From Ruminococcus difficilis (GTDB lineage: Bacteria; Bacillota_A; Clostridia; Oscillospirales; Acutalibacteraceae), in NCBI RefSeq assembly GCF_016680995.1, contig NZ_JAEQMG010000042.1:1-22286 (forward strand): 22,286 nt of DNA, in the 5' to 3' direction. The translations under genes and the position numbers were made by a program. The notes below the pieces were generated by a model, which was not told the origin of the DNA, ran no database searches, and saw only the letters and a program-made list of their open reading frames with translations. Below, piece after piece: positions 1 through 6,325 of this stretch. Each line of letters opens with the position of its first letter. The stretch's first letter is position 1.

Positions 1-513
1 TATCAGCGCGTCGACCTGTGCCGCCTGCAAGAATCCCGCAAGCGCTCCGTGACCGCTGCCGTTTGTGCTGACGACCTGCTCGCCAACAATCACGCCGTTT
101 TCCGCGTCATATAGCTTGAAATATTCTGAATGTCCGAAGTGCTGAAAAATCTCTCCGTTGTCATAGGTTACTGCAATTCTCATGGTGTTTTGTCCTTTCT
201 CAATCAGGTTTTCGGGTGGCTGCTGTGGCGTGAATTTGCAATTGCCGCCCGTGATCAAAAGCCGCTTGCCGTTGACAAGAACGTCTCCGATCTTTTTCCG
301 CGCGCTGTCGTAGATGGCGGTAACGGTCGTGCGCGATACGTTCATACGCGCGGCGCACTGCTCCTGCGTCATCCCTTCGTTGTCGAGCAGACGGAGTGCT
401 TCAAACTCGTCAACGGTCATCAATACGCTCTCGGACGCGTCAATATCGTCCGGCGAAAAGCTGCGATACACAGGCAGCCTGTCAACAAATCGGCAACGTT
501 TCGGTCTCGGCAC
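1..513 (-). CDS. DUF134 HTH protein fused to NifX/NifB-type cofactor-binding domain (C-terminus cut by window edge)
   Basis: The gene starts at a GTG (513-511), with ribosome site AAAGGAAG 8 nt upstream, and stays open to base 1 (171 codons). Residues 1-90 match the DUF134 family: the start MPRPKRCRFV, then a sigma-70-region-4-like helix-turn-helix containing TVDEFEALRLLDNEGMTQEQ and VSRTTVTAIYDSARKKIG. After a short linker, from MRIAVTYDNGEIFQHFGHSE the protein matches the dinitrogenase iron-molybdenum cofactor (NifX/NifB C-terminal) fold, whose members bind metal or Fe-S clusters. DUF134-NifX fusions are common in Clostridia, often with no nitrogenase nearby. A cytoplasmic DNA-binding metal- or cluster-responsive regulator is my inference. 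It diverges from the zinc locus, and its promoter carries a perfect palindrome, which suggests autoregulation. An internal ATG at 183 has a ribosome-site-like AGAAAGGA before it and could release the NifX domain separately. Confidence 0.85.
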   Translation of the reverse strand, partial: MPRPKRCRFVDRLPVYRSFSPDDIDASESVLMTVDEFEALRLLDNEGMTQEQCAARMNVSRTTVTAIYDSARKKIGDVLVNGKRLLITGGNCKFTPQQPPENLIEKGQNTMRIAVTYDNGEIFQHFGHSEYFKLYDAENGVIVGEQVVSTNGSGHGALAGFLQAAQVDALI

Positions 514-537
514 AGCGTTCACTTCCTTTCACAGATG

Positions 538-566
538 ATTTTACCATAGTTATTGACATATGTCAA
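538..566 (-). promoter_or_regulatory. sigma-A promoter of the DUF134-NifX gene
   Basis: On the minus strand, -35 TTGACA (566-561), a 17-bp spacer and -10 TAAAAT (543-538) form a near-consensus promoter about 25 bp upstream of the GTG start. The -35 box and most of the spacer lie inside the palindrome at 548-571. Confidence 0.8.
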
Positions 567-571
567 TAACT
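548..571. promoter_or_regulatory. perfect 24-bp palindromic operator
   Basis: The half-site AGTTATTGACAT is followed directly by its exact reverse complement, a dyad with no mismatch and no spacer. It covers the -35 box and spacer of the DUF134-NifX promoter and lies about 30 bp upstream of the -35 box of the rightward promoter. A bound dimer there would be expected to block the leftward gene. The binding protein is unknown. The DUF134 HTH itself or a MarR-like regulator are candidates, and the sequence does not match the Zur or AdcR boxes I know. Confidence 0.7.
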
Positions 572-600
572 GTGAGCGCAAATGATTTATCATATTGCAA

Positions 601-629
601 TTGACTAAGGGTCTCGGCTGTGCTATAAT
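601..629 (+). promoter_or_regulatory. sigma-A promoter for the small membrane protein and probably znu operon
   Basis: -35 TTGACT (601-606), a 17-bp spacer and -10 TATAAT (624-629). Transcription should begin near 636, about 24 nt before the GTG at 660. No convincing promoter is visible between 957 and 1071, so this one may also drive znuA-znuC-znuB. Confidence 0.8.
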
Positions 630-659
630 GATTGACAGATTTAAATGGGAGGGATTGCC

Positions 660-956
660 GTGACGAAAAGAAACCGTTTGATCGCGCTGCTGCTTGCGGC
701 TGTCGTTCTCTTTGTCATGGCGTTCTCGCTGTTTGTTGTCGCCGCGGAAGCGGGTCACGACTGCCTCGGCGAGGATTGTCCCATATGTGAGCTCATTGCG
801 GTTTGTGAAAACAACGTCAGAGGATTATCTCTGATACTTGTCTTTATCTCGCTGATCGTTGCGCTCGCGCTGATGCGGACGTTCATAACATACAGCCGTC
901 CGTTTGTTTTTGATACGCAAACTCCCGTTTCGCTCAAGGTGAAGCTGACGAATTAA
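660..956 (+). CDS. small two-TM membrane protein with His/Cys metal-binding-like loop
   Basis: This 98-aa protein is best started at GTG 660, because GGGAGGG (647-653) sits 6 nt upstream; an in-frame ATG at 645 lies across that ribosome site. It has a first hydrophobic segment at about residues 7-29, an exported loop AGHDCLGEDCPICELIAVC with H33, C35, C40, C43 and C49, a second segment at about 55-73, and a polar tail ending in PVSLKVKLTN. The HxC-x4-C-x2-C cluster resembles a metal- or redox-active site. I recall similar small proteins beside zinc uptake genes in Clostridia but know no assigned function. Its place ahead of znuACB suggests an accessory part in zinc handling (inference). The reading frame is well supported; the function is not. 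Confidence 0.75.
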   Translation: MTKRNRLIALLLAAVVLFVMAFSLFVVAAEAGHDCLGEDCPICELIAVCENNVRGLSLILVFISLIVALALMRTFITYSRPFVFDTQTPVSLKVKLTN

Positions 957-969
957 ATATTTCAAATCA

Positions 970-1025
970 ACAGGGATTTTGTCTGCTTTCCGGCAGGCTT
1001 ATTTCGCGTGTGCGAAAGTCCCTGT
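970..1025 (+). promoter_or_regulatory. branched hairpin in znuA leader (possible attenuator or mRNA processing element)
   Basis: The outer stem ACAGGGA (970-976) pairs with TCCCTGT (1019-1025). It encloses two hairpins, CTGC/GCAG (983-986 with 993-996) and TTTCGC/GCGAAA (1002-1007 with 1012-1017), giving a three-way junction. A T-rich tail follows (TATTTTT, 1025-1031). It matches no riboswitch class I know. It may be a partial terminator setting the ratio between the upstream small gene and znuACB, or an mRNA stabilizer. Confidence 0.5.
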
Positions 1026-1071
1026 ATTTTTGCGCTCTTTTTTAGAAATTGTTTATTCGGAGGTTTTACTA

Positions 1072-2034
1072 ATGAAAAAAATAATTGCTTTGGTTTTGAG
1101 TGTACTGATGGTCTGCGGCGTTTTTGCCGGATGCGGAAGCACCGCTGCGGACAACGGGAAATTGAACATCGTCACGACGATTTTCCCGATTTACGATTGG
1201 GTCAGAGAAATCGTCGGCGATAATGACAACGTCAATCTGACAATGCTGCTGGACAGCGGCGTTGATCTGCACAGTTTTCAGCCCACGGCAGACGATATCG
1301 TAAATATCTCCACCTGCGATATGTTCATCTATGTCGGTGGCGAATCCGACGAGTGGGTGGAGGACGCGCTGAAAGAAGCGACCAACAAAAATATGATCGC
1401 GATCAATCTTTTGGATGTCCTCGGCGATTCCGTGAAGGAGGAAGAGGTCAAGGAGGGTATGGAAGCCGAGGAAGGCGAGGAATCGGAGGACGAGCCCGAA
1501 TATGACGAACATATTTGGCTTTCGGTGAAAAACGCGAAGGTTCTGTGCGAATATATCGCGGAACAGCTCGGTAAAATCGACTCCGCCGACAAGAATACCT
1601 TTAAAAGCAACACAGCGGCGTATACGGCGCAGCTTGACGCTCTGGACAAGGACTATCAAGCGGCTGTTAAGCAGGCGGCTGTCAAAACCCTGCTGTTCGG
1701 CGACCGGTTTCCATTTCGTTATCTCGTCGATGACTACGGGCTTGATTACTACGCAGCCTTTGTCGGCTGCTCAGCGGAAAGCGAGGCGAGCTTTGAGACC
1801 ATCGTTTTCCTTGCCAACAAAGTAGACGAGCTGCACCTGAAGGCGATATGCAAAATCGAAAGCTCAGACGGGAAGATCGCCCAAACGATCAAGGATAACA
1901 CCAAGGAAAAGAATCAGGAGATCGTGACCTTTGATTCCATGCAGTCAACGACCGGAAATCAGGTCAAGGGTGGAACAACCTATTTGTCCGTGATGAAAAA
2001 CAATCTGGAATCGCTGAAAAACGCTTTGCAATAA
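1072..2034 (+). CDS. znuA: zinc ABC transporter substrate-binding lipoprotein (ZnuA/AdcA family)
   Basis: This 320-aa cluster 9 (TroA-like) binding protein captures the metal outside the membrane and passes it to ZnuBC. The start at 1072 is preceded by CGGAGG and begins a lipoprotein signal, MKKIIALVLS with lipobox VFAGC (Cys21), which argues against a longer in-frame start at 979. Family motifs include VTTIFPIYDWVREIVGD (34-50), VDLHSFQPTADD (64-75, His67) and DEHIWLS (145-151, His147). The usual third His region reads GDRFPFRYLVDDYGLDY (210-226), so that ligand position is Asp/Arg rather than His. The variable loop before the second motif (122-145) is rich in Glu and Asp instead of the His-rich loop common in ZnuA. 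The family is clear and znuC and znuB follow directly. Zinc is the likeliest substrate, but manganese cannot be excluded from sequence. Confidence 0.9.
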   Translation: MKKIIALVLSVLMVCGVFAGCGSTAADNGKLNIVTTIFPIYDWVREIVGDNDNVNLTMLLDSGVDLHSFQPTADDIVNISTCDMFIYVGGESDEWVEDALKEATNKNMIAINLLDVLGDSVKEEEVKEGMEAEEGEESEDEPEYDEHIWLSVKNAKVLCEYIAEQLGKIDSADKNTFKSNTAAYTAQLDALDKDYQAAVKQAAVKTLLFGDRFPFRYLVDDYGLDYYAAFVGCSAESEASFETIVFLANKVDELHLKAICKIESSDGKIAQTIKDNTKEKNQEIVTFDSMQSTTGNQVKGGTTYLSVMKNNLESLKNALQ

Positions 2035-2045
2035 GGAGAATCACC

Positions 2046-2756
2046 ATGGCACAACTGATTTGCAGGGATTTGTGTCCGGGGTACAACGGGCAGGAGATTA
2101 TCGGCAATCTCAATTTTGAGGTAGAAAAGGGAGATTACCTGTGTATCGTGGGTGAAAACGGCTCAGGAAAAAGCACGTTGATGAAAACCCTTCTCGGCTT
2201 GCAGCCGCCTGTCAGTGGACAGGTGCTGCTGGATGAAGGTCTGACAAGAAACCGAATAGGCTATTTGCCACAGCAGACAGAAATCCAAAAGGACTTTCCC
2301 GCCTCTGTCCGGGAGATTGTATTGTCGGGCTGTCAGAACAAATGCGGCGCGCGTCCTTTCTACTCTAAAGCCGACAAGGAACGAGCGCAGGCGAACATCG
2401 AAAAAATGGGGCTGCAATCACTGAAAAAACGTTGCTACCGCCATCTTTCGGGCGGTCAGCAGCAGCGGGTCTTATTGGCGCGCGCGTTATGCGCCGCCGA
2501 GGAGCTTTTGCTGCTCGACGAGCCCGTTGCGGGACTCGACCCCATCGTCACCGAGGAGATGTACCGCTTGATCGACGGACTGCACCGTGACGACGGCATG
2601 ACGATCATCATGATCTCGCACGACCTGGACGCAGCTATTCAATACGCCGACAAGATCCTTCACATCGGTAAAAAAGTGTTTTTCGGCACGAAGGCGGAAT
2701 ACCTCGAAAGTAGCCAATCGAGCGCGTTTGTGAAGGGAGAGGTGTACCATGGCTGA
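2046..2756 (+). CDS. znuC: zinc ABC transporter ATP-binding protein
   Basis: This 236-aa ABC ATPase powers the ZnuABC importer at the inner face of the membrane. All diagnostic motifs are present in order: Walker A GENGSGKST (36-44), Q-loop region LPQQ (74-77), signature LSGGQQQRV (134-142), Walker B LLLLDEP (154-160) with D-loop AGLD, and the switch histidine in ISHD (H192). Length is normal for the family. The gene begins 11 nt after the znuA stop with GGAGAA as ribosome site, and its last 8 bases overlap znuB, indicating coupled translation. Confidence 0.95.
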   Translation: MAQLICRDLCPGYNGQEIIGNLNFEVEKGDYLCIVGENGSGKSTLMKTLLGLQPPVSGQVLLDEGLTRNRIGYLPQQTEIQKDFPASVREIVLSGCQNKCGARPFYSKADKERAQANIEKMGLQSLKKRCYRHLSGGQQQRVLLARALCAAEELLLLDEPVAGLDPIVTEEMYRLIDGLHRDDGMTIIMISHDLDAAIQYADKILHIGKKVFFGTKAEYLESSQSSAFVKGEVYHG

Positions 2757-3603
2757 TGTTTTTTCAAAGCTCGGACTTTATCTGCAATATCCGTTTGTGC
2801 AGTACGCCCTGATCGTCGGCATATTGATAGCGCTGTGTTCGTCGCTCTTGGGCGTGACGCTGGTGCTGAAACGTTTTTCCTTTATCGGAGACGGCCTGTC
2901 GCATGTCGCGTTCGGCGCCATGGCAATCGCCGCCGTACTGCATTTCACCAACGATATTCCGTTCGTCCTGCTAATCACGGTCGTAAGCGCAGTTCTTCTT
3001 TTGCGCACGGGACAGAACACCAAAATCAAGGGTGACGCTTCTCTGGCAATGATCTCAGTCGGCGCGCTGGGGATCGGATATCTTATTATGAATATATTTT
3101 CGACGTCGAGTAACCTATCGGGCGACGTGTGCTCTACCCTGTTCGGCTCCACCTCGATTCTGACGCTCACGCCGGTTGACGTTTGGCTGTGTATCATTTT
3201 GTCGGTGCTCGTGATCAGCGTATTCATCTTCTTTTACAACAAAATCTTTTGCATCACCTTTGACGAGAGCTTCGCGCTCGCGACGGGCGTACGGGCAAAG
3301 CTCTACAATCTGTTTTTGGCGGTGGTGATTGCTGTGATAATCGTGCTGGCGATGAACCTCGTTGGCTCGCTGCTGATTTCGGCACTGATCATCTTTCCGG
3401 CTCTCTCGGCAATGCGGTTGTTCAACAGCTTCAAGTCAGTCACGATCTGTTCTGCGGTTCTGTCGGTCGTATGCGCAGTGCTGGGATTGCTGATATCCAT
3501 CGGGTTCGGCACTCCCGTCGGCTCGACGATCGTGGCGGTAGACATCGTTTCATTCTTTATTTTCACAATTTTAGGTAAATTTATCGGAGGCAGCAGACAA
3601 TGA
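2749..3603 (+). CDS. znuB: zinc ABC transporter permease
   Basis: This 284-aa ABC-3 family permease (ZnuB/TroC/MntB type) forms the membrane channel of the importer as a dimer. Hydrophobic segments run throughout, roughly eight or nine helices, starting at residues 15-39. Family-typical stretches are GDGLSHVAFGAMAIA (47-61), which contacts the ATPase, and MNLVGSLLISALIIFPALSA (201-220). The start overlaps the end of znuC by 8 bases and the stop overlaps the next gene by 4 (ATGA), so the znuC-znuB-lipoprotein group should be made in a coordinated ratio. Confidence 0.94.
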   Translation: MADVFSKLGLYLQYPFVQYALIVGILIALCSSLLGVTLVLKRFSFIGDGLSHVAFGAMAIAAVLHFTNDIPFVLLITVVSAVLLLRTGQNTKIKGDASLAMISVGALGIGYLIMNIFSTSSNLSGDVCSTLFGSTSILTLTPVDVWLCIILSVLVISVFIFFYNKIFCITFDESFALATGVRAKLYNLFLAVVIAVIIVLAMNLVGSLLISALIIFPALSAMRLFNSFKSVTICSAVLSVVCAVLGLLISIGFGTPVGSTIVAVDIVSFFIFTILGKFIGGSRQ

Positions 3604-4115
3604 AAAAAGCAGCAGCAATGATTCTTTTGATGGCAATGACCATTCTCCTCGCATCCTGCTCTCAGGGCGCGGACAACAAAACCGGCTCTAAAACGAAAAC
3701 GGTAGACGACGTGCTGCAGCAACAGACGGCAACCACGGTCGAAGCGACAACATCGGCGTCAACGGTGAAAAACAATAACACGAACAAAAAGCAGGCAGAC
3801 GTTGACTTAACCGAGCTCAGCAGCACGATGGTCTATTCCGAGGTCTATAACATGGTTTCCAAACCGGATGATTACATCGGCAAAACCGTCCGCATGAACG
3901 GCGCGATGGCAATGAGCAAAGGCAACAACCAAGTTTATTACGCCTGTATCATCAAGGACGCCACCGCCTGCTGCTCTCAGGGAATCGAGTTTGTTCTCAA
4001 GGATGGCAGTTATCCGGCGGAAGGCACCGACATCACCGTTTTCGGCACCTTCAACACCTACAAGGAAGGCGAATACACCTACTGTCAGCTGAAAAACGCA
4101 GTCATAGAAGCATAA
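3600..4115 (+). CDS. znu-linked lipoprotein with OB-fold-like domain and Cys-Cys motif
   Basis: This 171-aa protein has a lipoprotein signal, MKKAAAMILLMAMTILLASC (lipobox LASC, Cys20). A low-complexity Thr/Lys/Asn linker follows (about 21-65), then a compact C-terminal domain (about 70-171) that includes PDDYIGKTVRMNGAMAMS and a vicinal Cys pair in ATACCSQGIEFVL. That layout recalls OB-fold domains such as the C-terminal part of YcgQ/DUF1980, which also carries a CC motif and is tied to zinc in Bacillus; the comparison is from memory. ATGA overlap with znuB makes it a fourth member of the operon. An extracytoplasmic zinc-binding or zinc-delivery partner of ZnuA is a reasonable inference, with no direct proof in the sequence. 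Confidence 0.8.
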   Translation: MKKAAAMILLMAMTILLASCSQGADNKTGSKTKTVDDVLQQQTATTVEATTSASTVKNNNTNKKQADVDLTELSSTMVYSEVYNMVSKPDDYIGKTVRMNGAMAMSKGNNQVYYACIIKDATACCSQGIEFVLKDGSYPAEGTDITVFGTFNTYKEGEYTYCQLKNAVIEA

Positions 4116-4122
4116 ACAAACG

Positions 4123-4172
4123 CCTCAGTTTGGATTGTTCCGGCTTTCGGGGGTCGGACAACCAAACGGAGG
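4123..4172. terminator. convergent hairpin between the znu lipoprotein and lysR genes
   Basis: A long imperfect stem: CCTC/GAGG, GTTTGG/CCAAAC, TTGT/ACAA and CCG/CGG are stacked with single-base bulges from 4123-4142 to 4155-4172. It directly abuts the LysR stop codon. On the minus strand it is followed by U-rich CGTTTGTTTATG, so it probably terminates lysR. On the plus strand there is no U-tract, but it may still stabilize the 3' end of the znu mRNA. Confidence 0.6.
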
Positions 4173-5039
4173 TCAGTTCCTGTATTCCAGATATTCAATA
4201 AACCGTTTCACTGCGAGCGAGGCGGTTTTTCTGTTTTTCAAAGCCAAACCGATATCACGGTAGGCGGGAACGTCAAGTTCTTTGGCGGCGATCCGATACG
4301 GAATCCGCTTCAAAATTAGCTTAGGCAGTATGCTGATACCGAGTCCGCTTTCAACCATCGACATTACCGCATAATCGTCCCAGGTCGTGAATTTCACATT
4401 CGGCGTCAATCCGTTTTTCTCGAAAACTTCGGATATCTCCGCCTTTGCACCCTTTTCGATCAGCATAAACGGTTCGCCGCAAAGCGCTTTTACAGGGAAT
4501 CTTTCGCACCCTGCCAGCGGATGATTTTCGGAGATGACGGCAAGCAGTCTGTCACGCTCCAAAAAGATGGTATCAAAATCACTGTTCGCCGGAAGCCGGA
4601 GAAATCCGCAGTCAACACGTCCCTCGGCGATCCATTCCTCGATCTCGGTATAGTCGCCGAGAAGCAGCTCATAATCGATGTCGGGATAGTCCTTCTGAAA
4701 CGCCTTGATGATGTTCGGCAGCCAATGCGTCGCAACGCTTGAAAAGGTACCGATACGGATCAAGCCCGACTGCAAGCCGTTGAGCTCGTCCACTTCCATT
4801 TGCAGCTTTTCGTATTCTGCCACCACATTTTTCGCATACGGCAGGAGCTTGGTGCCGTCCGATGTCAGCTTCACACCGCCCACGCTTCTCTCCAGCAGCG
4901 TAACATTCCATTCCTTTTCCAGATCAGCGATCATGCGGCTGATGCTCGACTGAGAGTAGGAAAGCATCTCAGCCGCCCGTGTAAAGCTACCGTACTCCGC
5001 TGTTTTGACAAAGGATAAATATTTTTGAATATTTGCCAT
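4173..5039 (-). CDS. LysR-family transcriptional regulator
   Basis: This 288-aa protein has the full LTTR layout. An N-terminal winged HTH (about 1-60) contains FVKTAEYGSFTRAAEMLSYS and SSISRMIADLEKEWNVTLLE, followed by the linker helix. The periplasmic-binding-like effector domain starts at about residue 90 (GLIRIGTFSSVATHWLPNII). Length is normal. It diverges from an EamA transporter across a 114-bp gap that holds an inverted repeat of LTTR type, the classic arrangement of a regulator controlling an adjacent exporter and itself. The effector cannot be read from the sequence. The start ATG at 5039 lacks a strong ribosome site (a weak AGGTG lies 8 nt upstream), but the HTH begins right after it. 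Confidence 0.92.
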   Translation of the reverse strand: MANIQKYLSFVKTAEYGSFTRAAEMLSYSQSSISRMIADLEKEWNVTLLERSVGGVKLTSDGTKLLPYAKNVVAEYEKLQMEVDELNGLQSGLIRIGTFSSVATHWLPNIIKAFQKDYPDIDYELLLGDYTEIEEWIAEGRVDCGFLRLPANSDFDTIFLERDRLLAVISENHPLAGCERFPVKALCGEPFMLIEKGAKAEISEVFEKNGLTPNVKFTTWDDYAVMSMVESGLGISILPKLILKRIPYRIAAKELDVPAYRDIGLALKNRKTASLAVKRFIEYLEYRN

Positions 5040-5073
5040 ATTATCACCTGCTTTTACTATTTGTTTTCCGAAT

Positions 5074-5091
5074 AATTATCATTTGATAATT
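5074..5091. promoter_or_regulatory. LTTR-type operator (T-N11-A inverted repeat)
   Basis: Perfect 8-bp arms AATTATCA and TGATAATT flank a 2-bp TT spacer, which fits the LysR consensus T-N11-A. The site overlaps the predicted lysR -10 box (5075-5080) and lies about 23 bp upstream of the only -10-like element for the transporter (TATGAT, 5114-5119), which has no good -35. That is what autorepression plus activation of the divergent gene would look like. Confidence 0.65.
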
Positions 5092-5102
5092 CCGCTTTTC
5101 AA
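5075..5102 (-). promoter_or_regulatory. probable lysR promoter
   Basis: Minus strand: -35 TTGAAA (5102-5097), a 16-bp spacer and -10 GATAAT (5080-5075). The -10 box sits inside the inverted repeat, consistent with autoregulation. Confidence 0.5.
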
Positions 5103-5153
5103 ATCCATATCCCTATGATACGATATTCTCAGAAGAAATGCAAGAGGTGCGTT

Positions 5154-6014
5154 ATGAAAAGATCGTATATGAAATACTTTGCGGCACTGCTGCTGTTCGG
5201 CTTCAACGGGATCGTAGCGAGCTTTATTGATTTATCAAGCTATGAGATCGTGTTGCTGAGAACATTCATAGGAAGCGTATTATTAATCGCTTTGTTCTTC
5301 CTGACGCGCAATAAGCTTACATTTTATCAATACAAAAATGACAGCCTGTTCCTGCTTCTCTCGGGAATCGCTATGGGGACGAGCTGGATGTTCCTCTATG
5401 AAGCATACGCCCAAATCGGCGTGAGCATCGCCTCTCTGTGCTACTATTGCGGACCGGTCATCGTGATGGCGCTGTCGCCGTTATTGTTCAGGGAAAAGCT
5501 GACCGCATCAAAGCTCTGCGGGTTTGCGGCGGTCCTCATAGGAATCATCCTTGTCAACGGCAGCGCCTTTGACGGAAACGGTAATCTGTGGGGTATCTTC
5601 TGCGGTCTGATGTCAGCCGTGATGTACGCCGCTATGGTGATCTGCAACAAAAAAGCGCGGCGTATCACCGGAAAGGAAAACGCCACACTTCAGCTGCTTG
5701 TCAGCTTTTTGACGGTATTTATCTTTGTCCTGTTCAAGCAGGGGTTAACGGTTCATCTGCACACGGAGGATATCATCCCTGTGCTGATCCTTGGCTTGTT
5801 CAATACAGGAATAGGGTGTTACTTCTACTTTTCGTCGATCGGTAAACTGCCTGTCCAGACAGTCGCGGTCTGCGGTTATCTGGAACCTCTCTCGGCTGTC
5901 GTGTTTTCGGTGATCGTCCTGCACGAAACGATGCTGCCGATCCGGATCCTCGGAGCCGCGCTGATCATCGGCGGAGCGGTATCAAGCGAACTTGTTAAAA
6001 GAAAAACTTCATAA
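5154..6014 (+). CDS. EamA/DMT-superfamily transporter
   Basis: This 286-aa integral membrane protein has about ten hydrophobic helices arranged as two EamA repeats, characteristic of drug/metabolite exporters. Visible features include FGFNGIVASFIDLSSYEIVL in the first helix pair, the motif-like MGTSWMFLYEAYAQIGVSIA, GFAAVLIGIILVNG closing repeat one, and VAVCGYLEPLSAVVFSVIVL in repeat two. The start at 5154 is chosen over an in-frame ATG at 5115 because AAGAGGTG lies 4 nt before it. It is divergent from, and probably regulated by, the LysR protein. The substrate is unknown; amino-acid or metabolite efflux is typical of the superfamily. Confidence 0.9.
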   Translation: MKRSYMKYFAALLLFGFNGIVASFIDLSSYEIVLLRTFIGSVLLIALFFLTRNKLTFYQYKNDSLFLLLSGIAMGTSWMFLYEAYAQIGVSIASLCYYCGPVIVMALSPLLFREKLTASKLCGFAAVLIGIILVNGSAFDGNGNLWGIFCGLMSAVMYAAMVICNKKARRITGKENATLQLLVSFLTVFIFVLFKQGLTVHLHTEDIIPVLILGLFNTGIGCYFYFSSIGKLPVQTVAVCGYLEPLSAVVFSVIVLHETMLPIRILGAALIIGGAVSSELVKRKTS

Positions 6015-6097
6015 TACTCTGTGTAATATTACAGAGGAACAAATAAAACAAGATTACTTTTCCTATCCGCTTCAAGTCCTTCTGCCCCTGCCACATC

Positions 6098-6144
6098 GGT
6101 ACTATGACAATGATACAAGTTGTCATAGTACCTTTTAATTTTTC
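6098..6144 (+). terminator. strong intrinsic terminator after the EamA gene
   Basis: Perfect 13-bp arms GGTACTATGACAA (6098-6110) and TTGTCATAGTACC (6120-6132) with a 9-nt loop, followed by TTTTAATTTTTC. A smaller hairpin, CTCTGT/ACAGAG (6017-6036), lies just after the transporter stop but lacks a U-tract. Confidence 0.85.
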
Positions 6145-6173
6145 TATCTTAAAATGGCTACTATACAAGCCAA

Positions 6174-6215
6174 AAGCGGACTACGGGGGTGCAAACGCAT
6201 CCCAGTAGTCCGCTT
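6174..6215 (-). terminator. hairpin terminator at the end of the leftward operon (probably bidirectional)
   Basis: The 11-bp arms AAGCGGACTAC (6174-6184) and GTAGTCCGCTT (6205-6215) enclose an inner GGGGTGC/GCATCCC stem. Read on the minus strand the hairpin runs into TTTTGG, which suits termination of the ADP-ribosylglycohydrolase operon. On the plus strand it runs into TTATTTCC. Confidence 0.65.
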
Positions 6216-6239
6216 ATTTCCTAACTTTTTAATTATTTA

Positions 6240-6269
6240 GGGTGCAAACCCGAAAGAAAATTTGCACCC
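6240..6269. repeat. inverted repeat sharing its arm with the neighbouring terminator
   Basis: Arms GGGTGCAAA (6240-6248) and TTTGCACCC (6261-6269). The decamer GGGTGCAAAC also occurs in the loop part of the preceding hairpin (6187-6196), and TTTAATTTTTCTA occurs at both 6134 and 6284. The 311-bp gap from 6015 to 6325 holds these hairpins and no gene that I can support. Confidence 0.6.
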
Positions 6270-6325
6270 CCTTGGTAAACAATTTAATTTTTCTACGAAT
6301 AATTAAAAGGTTCAAAATGATTCGA

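Noticed and set aside
1069..1659. 196-aa open frame antisense to znuA
   Set aside because: Shadow of the znuA coding sequence; no ribosome site or recognisable domain.
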